Positions 45,113 to 54,946 of a DNA stretch of 64,000 nt are shown here, piece by piece. Positions within the stretch are counted from its first letter, which is position 1. The number at the start of each line of letters is the position of its first letter. The position numbers and the translations under genes were made by a program. The notes beneath the pieces were generated by a model. The model did no database searches, was not told the origin of the DNA, and saw only the letters and a list, made by a program, of their open reading frames with translations. Source of the DNA: Leucobacter allii. GTDB taxonomy: Bacteria > Actinomycetota > Actinomycetes > Actinomycetales > Microbacteriaceae. The stretch is taken from contig NZ_CP095045.1 of NCBI RefSeq assembly GCF_022919155.1, positions 2,294,001 through 2,358,000 of the forward strand. The letters run 5' to 3'.

Positions 45113-45325
45113 GGCCGGATCAACCCGGATCCTCCCAGGCCCCGAGCAACCCGGAGCGACCCGGATCAACCCAGACCCCGACCACCCTGAGTGACCCGGA
45201 TCAACCCAGATCAGCCCAGACTCCGAGCAACTCGGAGCGACCCGGATCAACCCAGACCCGGATCAACCCGGATCAACCCGGACCCGGAGCAACCCAGGGC
45301 GACCCGGAACACCCCGGACCCGGAC
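45113..45325. repeat. Degenerate repeat array (GACCCGGATCAACCC family)
   Basis: A 36-base block occurs at 45142-45177 and again at 45223-45258 with one difference (period 81). Shorter copies of CCCGGATCAACCC fill the space around them. No regular spacers, so not CRISPR. Confidence 0.85.
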
Positions 45326-45362
45326 CGGAGAGGGGACGGGGCCGGACGGACTCGGAGGCCAC

Positions 45363-46004
45363 TCAGACGGTGAGCGTGGCGAGCAGCGCGCCGATGCGAT
45401 CCCCCCAGGCGCCGCGGAGGCTCTGGGTGCCGACGGGGTCGTCGGCCCCGTCTGCGGCCCGATCCACCACCCGGAGCACCGCGAGTGCGGCGAATTCGCT
45501 CTCCGCGACCGTCGAGGTGCCGCGCTGCTGCACCTCGACCGCCCACAGCTCCGGCACCTCGGCCGCGGCGACGCCCGTGCCGGCGACCCGCACCGAGGGA
45601 TCCCGTTCGCTCTCGGCGCCCTCGGCGTCCTGCACGAACTCGCGGCTGCCGGTCCCGCCGTGCGCGATCGTGGAGGCGAGCACGGCGCGGAACACCGGAT
45701 CGCCGATGGCGTCGCTCGCCCACCGCGTCCCGAGCACGCCGTGCTCCATCGTGCCCACGAGGAACTCCTCCCCCGCCTCCAGCGGGGCGCCGCGATAGCT
45801 GAGCGGCACGTGGTAGACCGTGTCGTCGCCCGCGGTGCAGAGATGCCCCTCAATGCCGACCGCCCCCTCGGGATCGTCGAAGCGGTAGGCGCCGATCGCC
45901 TCGAGGCGCGCGGGATCGCCGCTGAACCACGGCTGCGCGGGGAGCCAGGCGGCGAGCAGCTCGTACTTCGACGGGGTCAGCGTGGTCCGGTGGATGATCG
46001 ACAT
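45363..46004 (-). CDS. Maltokinase N-terminal cap-like domain protein
   Basis: A 213-residue protein resembling the N-terminal cap of actinobacterial maltokinases, here as a stand-alone protein with no kinase domain. Recognisable parts are MSIIHRTTLTPSKYELLAAW, YRFDDPEGAVGIE, YHVPLSYRGAPL and HGVLGTRW. Stand-alone members are common in actinobacteria and have no established role; binding of a maltose-type sugar is a guess. TATGCT (46011-46016) is six bases before ATG 46004. It follows a 0.5-kb repeat-filled gap. Confidence 0.7.
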   Translation of the reverse strand: MSIIHRTTLTPSKYELLAAWLPAQPWFSGDPARLEAIGAYRFDDPEGAVGIEGHLCTAGDDTVYHVPLSYRGAPLEAGEEFLVGTMEHGVLGTRWASDAIGDPVFRAVLASTIAHGGTGSREFVQDAEGAESERDPSVRVAGTGVAAAEVPELWAVEVQQRGTSTVAESEFAALAVLRVVDRAADGADDPVGTQSLRGAWGDRIGALLATLTV

Positions 46005-46010
46005 GGTCCG

Positions 46011-46016
46011 AGCATA
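46011..46016 (-). promoter_or_regulatory. -10 box TATGCT of the maltokinase-cap gene
   Basis: TATGCT, six bases (CGGACC), ATG 46004. Confidence 0.6.
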
Positions 46017-46097
46017 CGCCTCACACCCCGGAGCCGCCCGGGCCGGCTGCCGGCTGCCGGCCCCCGCACTGTTCGCCCACGGCCGAGGGCGAACGCA

Positions 46098-46146
46098 CCA
46101 CGGCCCCGCATCGCCGGAGATCTGCCGGAGCGATGCGGGGCCGTGG
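46098..46146 (-). terminator. Terminator after typA
   Basis: Perfect 17-bp inverted repeat (46098-46114 with 46130-46146), 15-base loop, about 50 bases past the typA stop. Confidence 0.8.
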
Positions 46147-46194
46147 CGGCGGCGCGCCCCGACGCCGGAGCGCCGGACCGCGGTCGCGGCGCGA

Positions 46195-48099
<1,905 letters not shown>

Positions 48100-48198
48100 A
48101 GAGGTGAGGTCCTAACGAGACGTACGGAGTGTCGGCACGGCGGGATGCCGGGCACGAAGCGGGATCGCCCCGCGATGGCACCGAAAGACGCCGACGTG

Positions 48199-48858
48199 CT
48201 ATTTTAGCGGATTCGGGCCGGGATCGGGTGCAGCGGGCCCGGCGGCGTCGCCCGCCGTCGCCGCGCCCGGGGGCCACCATGCCGGCAGGAGGCGCTCGAG
48301 CATGGCGAGCGCGACCTCCGGATCGTGCAGCCCCGGCCCCCGCAGCCACACGGAGATCAGCCCCACGACGCCGTCCGCGACGAAACGGGCGGCCGCCTCC
48401 TCGAGCAGCGCCGGTGCGACGTCGGGCTCGTCCAGCGGGATCCGCAGTCGCGACTGCGCGATGAGCAGCCGCGTCGACGCCTGGAAGTGCTCGCTGAGGA
48501 AGCTGTGCAGGGTCGTCCCGACGGAGCCCTCCAGGTTGCGGTAGACCGCGGCGTGCCGCTCGACATGGGCGAAGACCCCGAGCGTCACCTCGCGCAGCGC
48601 GGCGGCGACGCCCGCGGGCGCCACGTCGCGCAGATGCGCCTCCCGCAGCGCGTCGAGCTCGACCGCGAGCGCGCGCTGCAGCACCCCTTGCGGCGATCCT
48701 CCGTGCTCGTACACCGTCGAACGGTGCACGCCGGCGCGCTCCGCGAGCGCCGTCACGGTCACGCCGTCGATGTCGCCCGAGGCCGCGAGCTCCAGCACGG
48801 CGGCGTGCAGCGCGGCGCGCGTGCGCAGTTGCCGCGCATCGACGGGCTCCTCGGTCAT
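48199..48858 (-). CDS. TetR-family transcriptional regulator
   Basis: A 219-residue TetR regulator with N-terminal helix-turn-helix ([22 protein letters not shown]) and a C-terminal ligand domain. ATG 48858 has AGGAGG upstream; the longer frame to 48996 would start inside the divergent gene's leader and is rejected. The 131-base divergent region to the SDR gene contains the palindrome CCGACA-AG-TGTCGG, placed exactly between the -35 (TTGCTA) and -10 (TAGTGT) of this gene's promoter. Autorepression and control of the SDR are therefore likely. Confidence 0.88.
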   Translation of the reverse strand: MTEEPVDARQLRTRAALHAAVLELAASGDIDGVTVTALAERAGVHRSTVYEHGGSPQGVLQRALAVELDALREAHLRDVAPAGVAAALREVTLGVFAHVERHAAVYRNLEGSVGTTLHSFLSEHFQASTRLLIAQSRLRIPLDEPDVAPALLEEAAARFVADGVVGLISVWLRGPGLHDPEVALAMLERLLPAWWPPGAATAGDAAGPAAPDPGPNPLK

Positions 48859-48909
48859 GGCACACCTCCTGCTGCGCATCGTAGCGAAAGGGAGTACGCT
48901 GAACACTAC

Positions 48910-48923
48910 CCGACAAGTGTCGG
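48910..48923. promoter_or_regulatory. Operator for the TetR regulator
   Basis: CCGACA-AG-TGTCGG. On the minus strand it lies between -35 TTGCTA (48930-48925) and -10 TAGTGT (48908-48903, spacer 16). On the plus strand it follows a TACGCT -10 (48895-48900) of the SDR gene, so it can block both. Confidence 0.7.
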
Positions 48924-48989
48924 TTAGCAAGGTCCCGGACGCCCGTTTCGAGCCGCCCGCGGACATCGGTTCGATGAAGGAGCTCACCC

Positions 48990-49745
48990 ATGGCAACGTA
49001 CGATGTCGCAGATCGGTCCGCGATCGTCACCGGCGGCGGATCCGGGATCGGGCGGGCGGTCGCCCTCCTGCTCGCGGCGAACGGCGCGCAGGTGGTCGTC
49101 GCCGATCTCAAGCAGGAATCGGCCGACGCGGTCGTCGCGGAGATCGTCGCCGCCGGCGGCACCGCCGTCGCGCACGTCGGCAACGTCGCGGACCCGGAGG
49201 ACGCGGTGGCGGCCGTCGCGGCGGCGGAGCGGCTCGCACCGCTGAAGATCGCGGTCAACAACGCCGGCATCGGCGGGGCGGCCGCCCCGATCGGCGAGTA
49301 CCCGATCGACAGCTGGCAGAAGGTCATCGAGATCAATCTCAACGCCGTCATGTACGGCATGCACGCCCAGCTGCCCGCGATGGTCGCGAACGGGGGCGGC
49401 GCGATCGTGAACATGGCGTCGATCCTCGGCTCCGTGGGCTTCGCGATGTCGTCGGCCTACGTCGCCGCGAAGCACGGCGTGGTGGGCGCCACGAAGAACG
49501 CGGCGCTCGAGTACGCCGCGCAGGGCGTACGCGTGAACTCGGTGGGCCCCGGCTTCATCAAGACCCCGCTCGTCGAGGCGAACATGGACGCCGAGGCGCT
49601 CGCGTTCCTCGAGGGCAAGCACGCGCTCGGCCGCCTGGGCGACCCCGAGGAGGTCGCGGCGCTCGTCGCGTTCCTCTCCTCGGACGCGGCATCCTTCATC
49701 ACGGGCAGCTACCACGTCGTCGACGGCGGCTACACCGCGCAGTAG
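48990..49745 (+). CDS. SDR-family oxidoreductase
   Basis: A 251-residue classical short-chain dehydrogenase: [12 protein letters not shown] cofactor motif, NNAGIGG, catalytic serine in [10 protein letters not shown], and YVAAK as the YxxxK pair. The acidic residue after beta-2 (VVVADLK) suggests NAD(H). AAGGAG lies nine bases before ATG 48990. It is divergent from the TetR gene and probably its target. A strong terminator follows. Substrate unknown. Confidence 0.92.
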   Translation: MATYDVADRSAIVTGGGSGIGRAVALLLAANGAQVVVADLKQESADAVVAEIVAAGGTAVAHVGNVADPEDAVAAVAAAERLAPLKIAVNNAGIGGAAAPIGEYPIDSWQKVIEINLNAVMYGMHAQLPAMVANGGGAIVNMASILGSVGFAMSSAYVAAKHGVVGATKNAALEYAAQGVRVNSVGPGFIKTPLVEANMDAEALAFLEGKHALGRLGDPEEVAALVAFLSSDAASFITGSYHVVDGGYTAQ

Positions 49746-49753
49746 CCGGCATC

Positions 49754-49806
49754 CGCGTGCGGCTCCGCCCGCTCCCGGCGATCGGGGGCGGGCGGAGCCG
49801 CACGCG
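49754..49806. terminator. Bidirectional terminator after the SDR gene
   Basis: 23-bp stem (49754-49776 with 49784-49806; one G-T pair), 7-base loop, nine bases after the stop and just before the next promoter. Confidence 0.85.
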
Positions 49807-49817
49807 GGGTGATCGTA

Positions 49818-49823
49818 TATGAT
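49818..49823 (+). promoter_or_regulatory. -10 box TATGAT of the Bcr/CflA gene
   Basis: TATGAT, six bases (CTGGGG), ATG 49830. Confidence 0.65.
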
Positions 49824-49829
49824 CTGGGG

Positions 49830-51017
49830 ATGACCGAGTCCCGCCGCCTCGCCCCGGGGCTGCTCGTCGTCCTCTCCTTCCTCGCGGCCGTCGGTCCGCT
49901 CGCCACCGACATGTACCTCGCGTCGTTCACGGACATCGCGGCGGAGCTGCAGGCCCCGCCGTCCTCGGTGCAGCTGACGCTGACCGCGTTCCTCGTCGGC
50001 ATGGGCGCCGGCCAGCTGCTCCTCGGTCCGCTCTCCGACCAGCTCGGCCGCAGGCCGGTGCTCGTCGCGGCGCTGGCCGTCTTCGCGGCGGCCAGCATCG
50101 CACTTGTCTGGTCGCCGAACATCGGCGTCTTCATCGCCCTCCGCCTGGTGCAGGGGCTGTCCGGCGCCGCGGGCGTCGTCGTCTCCCGCGCCATCGCCGT
50201 CGACCTCGCGACGGGCGACGCCGCGATCCGCGCGATCAGTCTCATCGCCATGTTCACGGGGCTCGGCCCGCTGCTCGCCCCGCCGCTCGGCGGCGCGATC
50301 CTCGTCCTCGGAGACTGGCGCGCCGTCCTCGGCGCCCTCGCGATCCTCGCGACGGCCATGTTCCTCCTCGCCCTCCTGCGGGTCCCGGAATCGCTGCCGC
50401 GAGCGCAGCGCAGCGCCGCCGGCATCGCCACCGCCCTGCGCAGCATCCGCGCGCTCCTCGGCGATGCCGGGTTCGTGACGCTCAGCTGCGCCTTCGCGCT
50501 CGCCTTCGGAGCGATGCTCGCCTACATCGCCGCCTCCCCCTTCGTCGGGCAGGTCGTGCTCGGCATGCCCCCGCTCGTCTACGCCCTCGGCTTCGCCGCG
50601 GGCGCGCTCGCGCTCGTCGCGGGGAACTTCGCGAACGCCCGGCTCGCGGGCCGGGTCAGGCCGACGCGGATGCTCGCCCTCGGAGCCGCGCTGCTGCTCG
50701 TCGCCGGGCTCGCGGCGACCGCGCTGACGGCCACCCGGGCGCTCGCGCCGCCGAGCTTCATCGCCTGCGCCTTCGTGCTCTCGGCCGGGGCGAGTCTCAT
50801 GATGGCCAACGCGAGCGCCCTCGCCCTCGCCCGCTCCGGATCCCACCGCGGCTCGGGGTCGGCCCTGCTCGGCGCCGGCCAGTTCGCCGTCGGCGGCGTC
50901 GCGTCGCCGCTCGTGGGCGCCTGGGGCGAGCACACGGCGCTGCCCATGGCGCTCGTCATCCTCGCCGCGGCGCTCCTGAGCGCCACGGCGGTCGCCGTCT
51001 CGCTGCGCCGCGGCTGA
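49830..51017 (+). CDS. Bcr/CflA-family multidrug efflux MFS transporter
   Basis: A 395-residue 12-helix DHA1 transporter. The Bcr/CflA pattern is clear: GPLATDMYLASFTDIAAEL after the first helix start, GPLSDQLGRRPVL (motif A) and LRLVQGLSGAAGVVVSRAIA. It likely exports drugs or amino-acid-like compounds by proton antiport. TATGAT (49818-49823) lies exactly six bases before ATG 49830, so the start seven codons upstream is rejected. Confidence 0.9.
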   Translation: MTESRRLAPGLLVVLSFLAAVGPLATDMYLASFTDIAAELQAPPSSVQLTLTAFLVGMGAGQLLLGPLSDQLGRRPVLVAALAVFAAASIALVWSPNIGVFIALRLVQGLSGAAGVVVSRAIAVDLATGDAAIRAISLIAMFTGLGPLLAPPLGGAILVLGDWRAVLGALAILATAMFLLALLRVPESLPRAQRSAAGIATALRSIRALLGDAGFVTLSCAFALAFGAMLAYIAASPFVGQVVLGMPPLVYALGFAAGALALVAGNFANARLAGRVRPTRMLALGAALLLVAGLAATALTATRALAPPSFIACAFVLSAGASLMMANASALALARSGSHRGSGSALLGAGQFAVGGVASPLVGAWGEHTALPMALVILAAALLSATAVAVSLRRG

Positions 51018-51030
51018 GACGCGATTGCGG

Positions 51031-51090
51031 GCGCCGAACACCGCCGAACGCCGCCAGACACCGCCGAACACCGCCAGACACCGCCGAACA
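51031..51090. repeat. Six-copy 10-bp tandem repeat
   Basis: Decamers CCGCCGAACA alternating with CCGCCAGACA, six units in exact 10-base phase, between the Bcr/CflA stop and a terminator. Confidence 0.9.
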
Positions 51091-51129
51091 CCGCGCCCCC
51101 GAGACCCCTGCGGGATCCCGGGGGCGCGG
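51091..51129. terminator. Terminator between Bcr/CflA and peptide ABC operon (convergent)
   Basis: CCGCGCCCCCG (51091-51101) pairs with 51119-51129; a smaller hairpin fits in the loop. Confidence 0.7.
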
Positions 51130-51147
51130 CGCGCGTCCGCCGGCGCG

Positions 51148-52857
51148 CTACACGCCGAGCTCGATGTGCCGGCCGGGGATGGCGGCGAGGAGGTTCTTCG
51201 TGTACTCCTGCTGCGGCCGCTCGAACACCTCGTCGGTGCTCGCCTGCTCGACGATCCTCCCCTGCTGCATCACGCACACGCGATCGGCGATGAGCCGGAC
51301 GACCGCGAGATCGTGGGTGATGAACAGGTAGGTGAGGCCGAGGTCGCGCTGCAGCTCCGCGAGGAGGTCGAGGATCTGCGCCTGCACGAGCACGTCGAGC
51401 GCCGAGACGGCCTCGTCGAGCACGAGGATGTCGGGCTTCAGCGCGAGCCCGCGCGCGACCGCGACGCGCTGGCGCTGGCCGCCGGAGAGCTCGTTCGGGT
51501 AGCGGCTCGCGAGCTCGCGCGGCAGCGCGACCTGGTCGAGCAGCTCGAGCATGCGGGCCTTCCGGCTCGCCGCGTCGCCGACCCCGTGGATCTTCAGCGG
51601 CTCCATGATGGTGTTGCCGATGTTGTGCAGCGGGTCGAGCGACCCGTACGGGTCCTGGAACACGGGCTGCAGCGTGCGACGCAGATCGAACAGCGCGCGG
51701 CCCGTGAGCCCCGCCGTCTCCTTGCCCGCGATCTTCACCGATCCGGAGCTGGGCTGCTCGAGCTGCAGCACCATCTTCGCGATGGTGGACTTGCCGGATC
51801 CCGACTCCCCCACGAGGGCGAGCGTCTCGCCGCGGTTCACCGTGAAGGAGGCGTCGGCCACCGCGTGGAAGTCCTCGCTGCCGAAGTTGCCCTTGCGCAG
51901 CTTGTACACCTTGCCGAGACCGGAGACCTCGATCATCGGCTCGCCCGTCGCGACCTCCTTCTCGCTCGCCGTCTCGGCGACGGCGGCGAGGTCGAAGGAC
52001 TCGGTGGGGGCGGCCGGCAGCCCGGCGTCGGAGCCGATGCGCCGCGAGGCGAGACTCGGCGCGGCCGACACCAGCCGCTTCGTGTACGGGTGCTGCGGGC
52101 GCTGCAGGATCTCCCGGCTCGGGCCGGACTCGACGATGTTGCCCTGGTACATGACGATGAGCTTCTCGGCGCGCTCCGCGGCGAGGCCCAGATCGTGCGT
52201 GATGAACACGACCGCGGTGCCGAGCTCGCTCGTCAGGGTCTCCAGGTGGTCGAGCACGACGCGCTGCACCGTCACGTCGAGCGCCGAGGTGGGCTCGTCC
52301 GCGATGAGCAGCTGCGGGTTGGCCGAGAGGCCGATGCCGATGAGGGCGCGCTGCTTCATACCGCCCGAGAACTGGTGCGGGAACTGCCGCATCCGCTGCT
52401 CGGCGTTCTGCAGCCCGGCCTGCTCGAGGACCTCGACGGCGCGCTCGCGCACGGCCTTCTTGCCGGTGGCGAGCCCGTTCGCGCGGATCGCCTCCTCGAC
52501 CTGGAAGCCGACGGACCACACCGGATTGAGATTCGACATCGGATCCTGCGGGACCAGCCCGATCTCGCGGCCGCGGATCTCCTCCATGTCGCGCCGGCGG
52601 ATACCGACGAGCTCTCGCCCGTGCCAGTCGACCGACCCGCCGGTGATGGCGCCCGTCCCCGGGAGGAGGTTGATGACCGCGTGCATCGTGGTCGACTTGC
52701 CCGAGCCGGACTCGCCGACGATCGCGACGGTCTCCCCCTCGTGGACGTCGAAGCTGATGCCGTGGAGCACCTCGCGGCGCTCCTTCTTGGAGCCGAACTC
52801 GACCCTGAGGTCGCGGACGCTGAGGATCGGCTTGCGCGCTGCGCCTGCGTCGTTCAT
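51148..52857 (-). CDS. Dipeptide/oligopeptide ABC transporter, fused double ATP-binding protein
   Basis: 569 residues with two complete ABC ATPases (DppD- and DppF-like) in one chain. Each has Walker A GESGSGKST, signatures FSGGMKQR and LSGGQRQR, and Walker B ending in DEPTSALD and DEAVSALD. The first half ends with the oligopeptide-transporter C-terminal motif QRPQHPYTKRL. It powers import of peptides bound by the upstream lipoprotein. Its ATG overlaps the permease stop (ATGA). Confidence 0.94.
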   Translation of the reverse strand: MNDAGAARKPILSVRDLRVEFGSKKERREVLHGISFDVHEGETVAIVGESGSGKSTTMHAVINLLPGTGAITGGSVDWHGRELVGIRRRDMEEIRGREIGLVPQDPMSNLNPVWSVGFQVEEAIRANGLATGKKAVRERAVEVLEQAGLQNAEQRMRQFPHQFSGGMKQRALIGIGLSANPQLLIADEPTSALDVTVQRVVLDHLETLTSELGTAVVFITHDLGLAAERAEKLIVMYQGNIVESGPSREILQRPQHPYTKRLVSAAPSLASRRIGSDAGLPAAPTESFDLAAVAETASEKEVATGEPMIEVSGLGKVYKLRKGNFGSEDFHAVADASFTVNRGETLALVGESGSGKSTIAKMVLQLEQPSSGSVKIAGKETAGLTGRALFDLRRTLQPVFQDPYGSLDPLHNIGNTIMEPLKIHGVGDAASRKARMLELLDQVALPRELASRYPNELSGGQRQRVAVARGLALKPDILVLDEAVSALDVLVQAQILDLLAELQRDLGLTYLFITHDLAVVRLIADRVCVMQQGRIVEQASTDEVFERPQQEYTKNLLAAIPGRHIELGV

Positions 52858-53807
52858 CGCTGGGCCCTCGCCTTCGGATCGAGCGCATCGCGGACGACCT
52901 CGCCGAGCATGACGAAGCCGAGCACGGTGATCGCGAGCGCGAGTGACGGGTAGAGGAGGATCTGCGGGTCGTTGCGCAGGTCGCGCTGGGCGGCGCTGAT
53001 GTCGTTGCCCCAGCTGATGTACTCCGCCGGCGGCAGGCCGACGCCGAGGAACGACAGCACCGCCTCGGCGACGATCGCCGCCGACAGCGAGATCGTGGTC
53101 ACGACGATCAGCGGCGCGATCGAGTTGGGCAGCACGTGCTTCACGAGCGTCTTGAAGCGGGAGAGCCCGAGGGCCGTCGACGCCATCACGAAGTCGGAGT
53201 TCTTCACTCGCAGGATCTCGGAGCGCAGGATGCGCGCGGAGACCGGCCAGGAGAAGCCGCCGATCGCGAACGCGATGACGAGCGGATTGCGGTACTCCAT
53301 GAACACCGTCATGACGATGACCCCGGCGAGGATGTAGGGGATCGAGAAGAAGATGTCGCCGATGCGCGAGAGCACCGTGTCCACCCAGCCTCCGAAGAAG
53401 CCGGCGAGGGCGCCGGCGATCGTGCCGACCACGAAGGTGATCATGATCACGAGCAGGCCGACGCTCACCGAGGTCGAGGTGCCGTAGATGATGCGCGCGT
53501 AGATGTCCTGGCCCTGGGTGTTGAAGCCGAGGACGTGCCCGTCGCTCGGACCCGCCTTCGACAGGTCGAGGTCGGCCGCGCGCGGGTCGACGCTCGTGAA
53601 CAGCTGCGGGAACAGCGAGACCGCCAGCACGACGAAGATGATCGCCGCGGAGATCCAGAACATCGGCCGGCGCCGCATGTCGCGCCAGGCGTCGAGCCAG
53701 AGGTTCGACTTCTTCTCATCGACCGCGACCGCGTCGACGGCGGTCACCGGGGTCTCGTCGAACGGGGCGACGAAGTGCTCGGGTGTCGGGTTCTGCGGCT
53801 CAGGCAT
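52854..53807 (-). CDS. Dipeptide/oligopeptide ABC transporter permease, DppC type
   Basis: A 317-residue permease with an N-terminal cytosolic stretch, TM1 at about 45 and five further helices. The BPD_transp_1 loop contacting the ATPase reads EAVLSFLGVGLPPAEYISWG. The DppC/OppC N-terminal domain (GTDxxGRD-like) appears as HVLGFNTQGQDIYARIIYGT. It overlaps both neighbours in the operon (8 bases with DppB, 4 with the ATPase). Confidence 0.93.
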   Translation of the reverse strand: MPEPQNPTPEHFVAPFDETPVTAVDAVAVDEKKSNLWLDAWRDMRRRPMFWISAAIIFVVLAVSLFPQLFTSVDPRAADLDLSKAGPSDGHVLGFNTQGQDIYARIIYGTSTSVSVGLLVIMITFVVGTIAGALAGFFGGWVDTVLSRIGDIFFSIPYILAGVIVMTVFMEYRNPLVIAFAIGGFSWPVSARILRSEILRVKNSDFVMASTALGLSRFKTLVKHVLPNSIAPLIVVTTISLSAAIVAEAVLSFLGVGLPPAEYISWGNDISAAQRDLRNDPQILLYPSLALAITVLGFVMLGEVVRDALDPKARAQR

Positions 53808-54726
53808 AGCGGATCCTCGGGTCGAGCACGGCGTAGAGGAGATCGACGATGAGGTTCACGCCGAGGTAGATGAGCACCATGAAGGTGACGAAGGAGACCA
53901 CGAGCGAGTTGTCGCCCTTGATGATCGCCTGGAACAGCGCGTTGCCGACGCCGGGCACGTTGAAGATGCCCTCCGTCACGGTGGCGCCGACCATCAGGAT
54001 GCCGAAGTCGGTGGCCGTGTTCGTGATGGTCGGGATCAGGGAGTTGCGCAGCACGTGCACCGGGACGACGCGCCCGCGGCGCAATCCCTTGGCGTAGGCG
54101 GTGCGCACGAAGTCCTGGTTCAGGGTGTCGATCACCGAGGCGCGCGTCAGGCGCATGCTCGTCGCGTAGAGGCTCACGCCGAGCACGATGGCCGGGAGCA
54201 GCAGATCCTGGATCGGCGCGCCGGAGCCGACGGTCGGGTTGAACCAGCCGAGCTTGATCCCGAGCCCCCACTGCGCGATGAACGCGATCACGAAGATCGG
54301 GATGCTCATGAAGAGCAGCGCGATGATGAGGTTGATGTTGTCGAAGAACTTGCCCTTGCGCAGCCCCGAGATCAGGCCGATGCCGATGGCGAGGATCAGT
54401 TCGAAGACGATCGCCATCGCCGCGAGCTTGATCGTCACCGGGAAGGTGCGGGCGAGGATCTCGGAGACCGGCTGCCCGGTGAAGCTGACGCCGAAGTCGC
54501 CGACGAGCACGCCCTTGAGGTAGAGCAGGTACTGCACGATGAACGGCTGGTCGAGGTGGTACTCGGCCCGGAGCCGCTCGACGACGGTCGGGTCGGGCGT
54601 CTTGTCGCCGAACATGGCGAGGATGGGGTCGCCCGGCATGGCGAAGACCATGAAGTAGATGAGGAAGGTGGTGCCCAGGAGGACCGGGATCACCTGGAGG
54701 AGTCGGAAGAGGATGTATCTCAGCAC
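53800..54726 (-). CDS. Dipeptide/oligopeptide ABC transporter permease, DppB type
   Basis: A 308-residue permease with six hydrophobic helices starting MLRYILFRLLQVIPVLLGT, typical of DppB/OppB. Coupling loop: RTAYAKGLRRGRVVPVHVLR. The GTG start at 54726 has GGAGGGG upstream. The gene is separated from the binding-protein gene by 220 bases with a hairpin terminator, which probably lowers permease expression relative to the binding protein. Confidence 0.93.
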   Translation of the reverse strand: MLRYILFRLLQVIPVLLGTTFLIYFMVFAMPGDPILAMFGDKTPDPTVVERLRAEYHLDQPFIVQYLLYLKGVLVGDFGVSFTGQPVSEILARTFPVTIKLAAMAIVFELILAIGIGLISGLRKGKFFDNINLIIALLFMSIPIFVIAFIAQWGLGIKLGWFNPTVGSGAPIQDLLLPAIVLGVSLYATSMRLTRASVIDTLNQDFVRTAYAKGLRRGRVVPVHVLRNSLIPTITNTATDFGILMVGATVTEGIFNVPGVGNALFQAIIKGDNSLVVSFVTFMVLIYLGVNLIVDLLYAVLDPRIRYA

Positions 54727-54905
54727 GAGACCACGCCCCTCCGTCTGATGATGTGGTGCATGATGCGTATTCTCTCGCAGTTGTGGTGCGATGCAAACCC
54801 GACGGGACGTCGCTGTCCTCGCTCCGGCGCGGCCGTTTCGGGCGACTCGGACGCGCGGCGGGCTGCGCGGGTGGGGCGCGCCCGGGCCGGATGAGCCCGG
54901 GCACG

Positions 54906-54936
54906 CGGAAGCCCCGGAACGGATCCGGGGCTTCCG
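54906..54936 (-). terminator. Hairpin between binding-protein gene and permease gene
   Basis: CGGAAGCCCCGGA (54906-54918), loop ACGGA, exact complement (54924-54936). Ten bases after the lipoprotein stop, it likely gives partial termination in the ABC operon. Confidence 0.8.
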
Positions 54937-54946
54937 AGTGCGGGGG

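Larger units (their letters stand above)
44824..45362. other. 0.54-kb non-coding gap filled with repeats
   Basis: No credible gene. In order it holds a C-rich tract with almost no G (about 44840-44930), a 23-bp perfect inverted repeat, a G-run tract (45047-45071), and a degenerate array around GACCCGGATCAACCC. See the separate entries. Confidence 0.8.

Noticed and set aside
44696..45190. 164-codon frame beginning before tRNA-Pro
   Set aside because: It runs through the tRNA and its terminator, so it is not a gene.
45113..45325. Repeat array considered as CRISPR or as coding sequence
   Set aside because: Irregular spacing, no spacer structure, and no frame with plausible protein composition or start signal.
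44710..45362. Integrative element at the tRNA-Pro 3' end
   Set aside because: No integrase, no duplicated tRNA 3' end and no foreign-looking genes downstream within the window.
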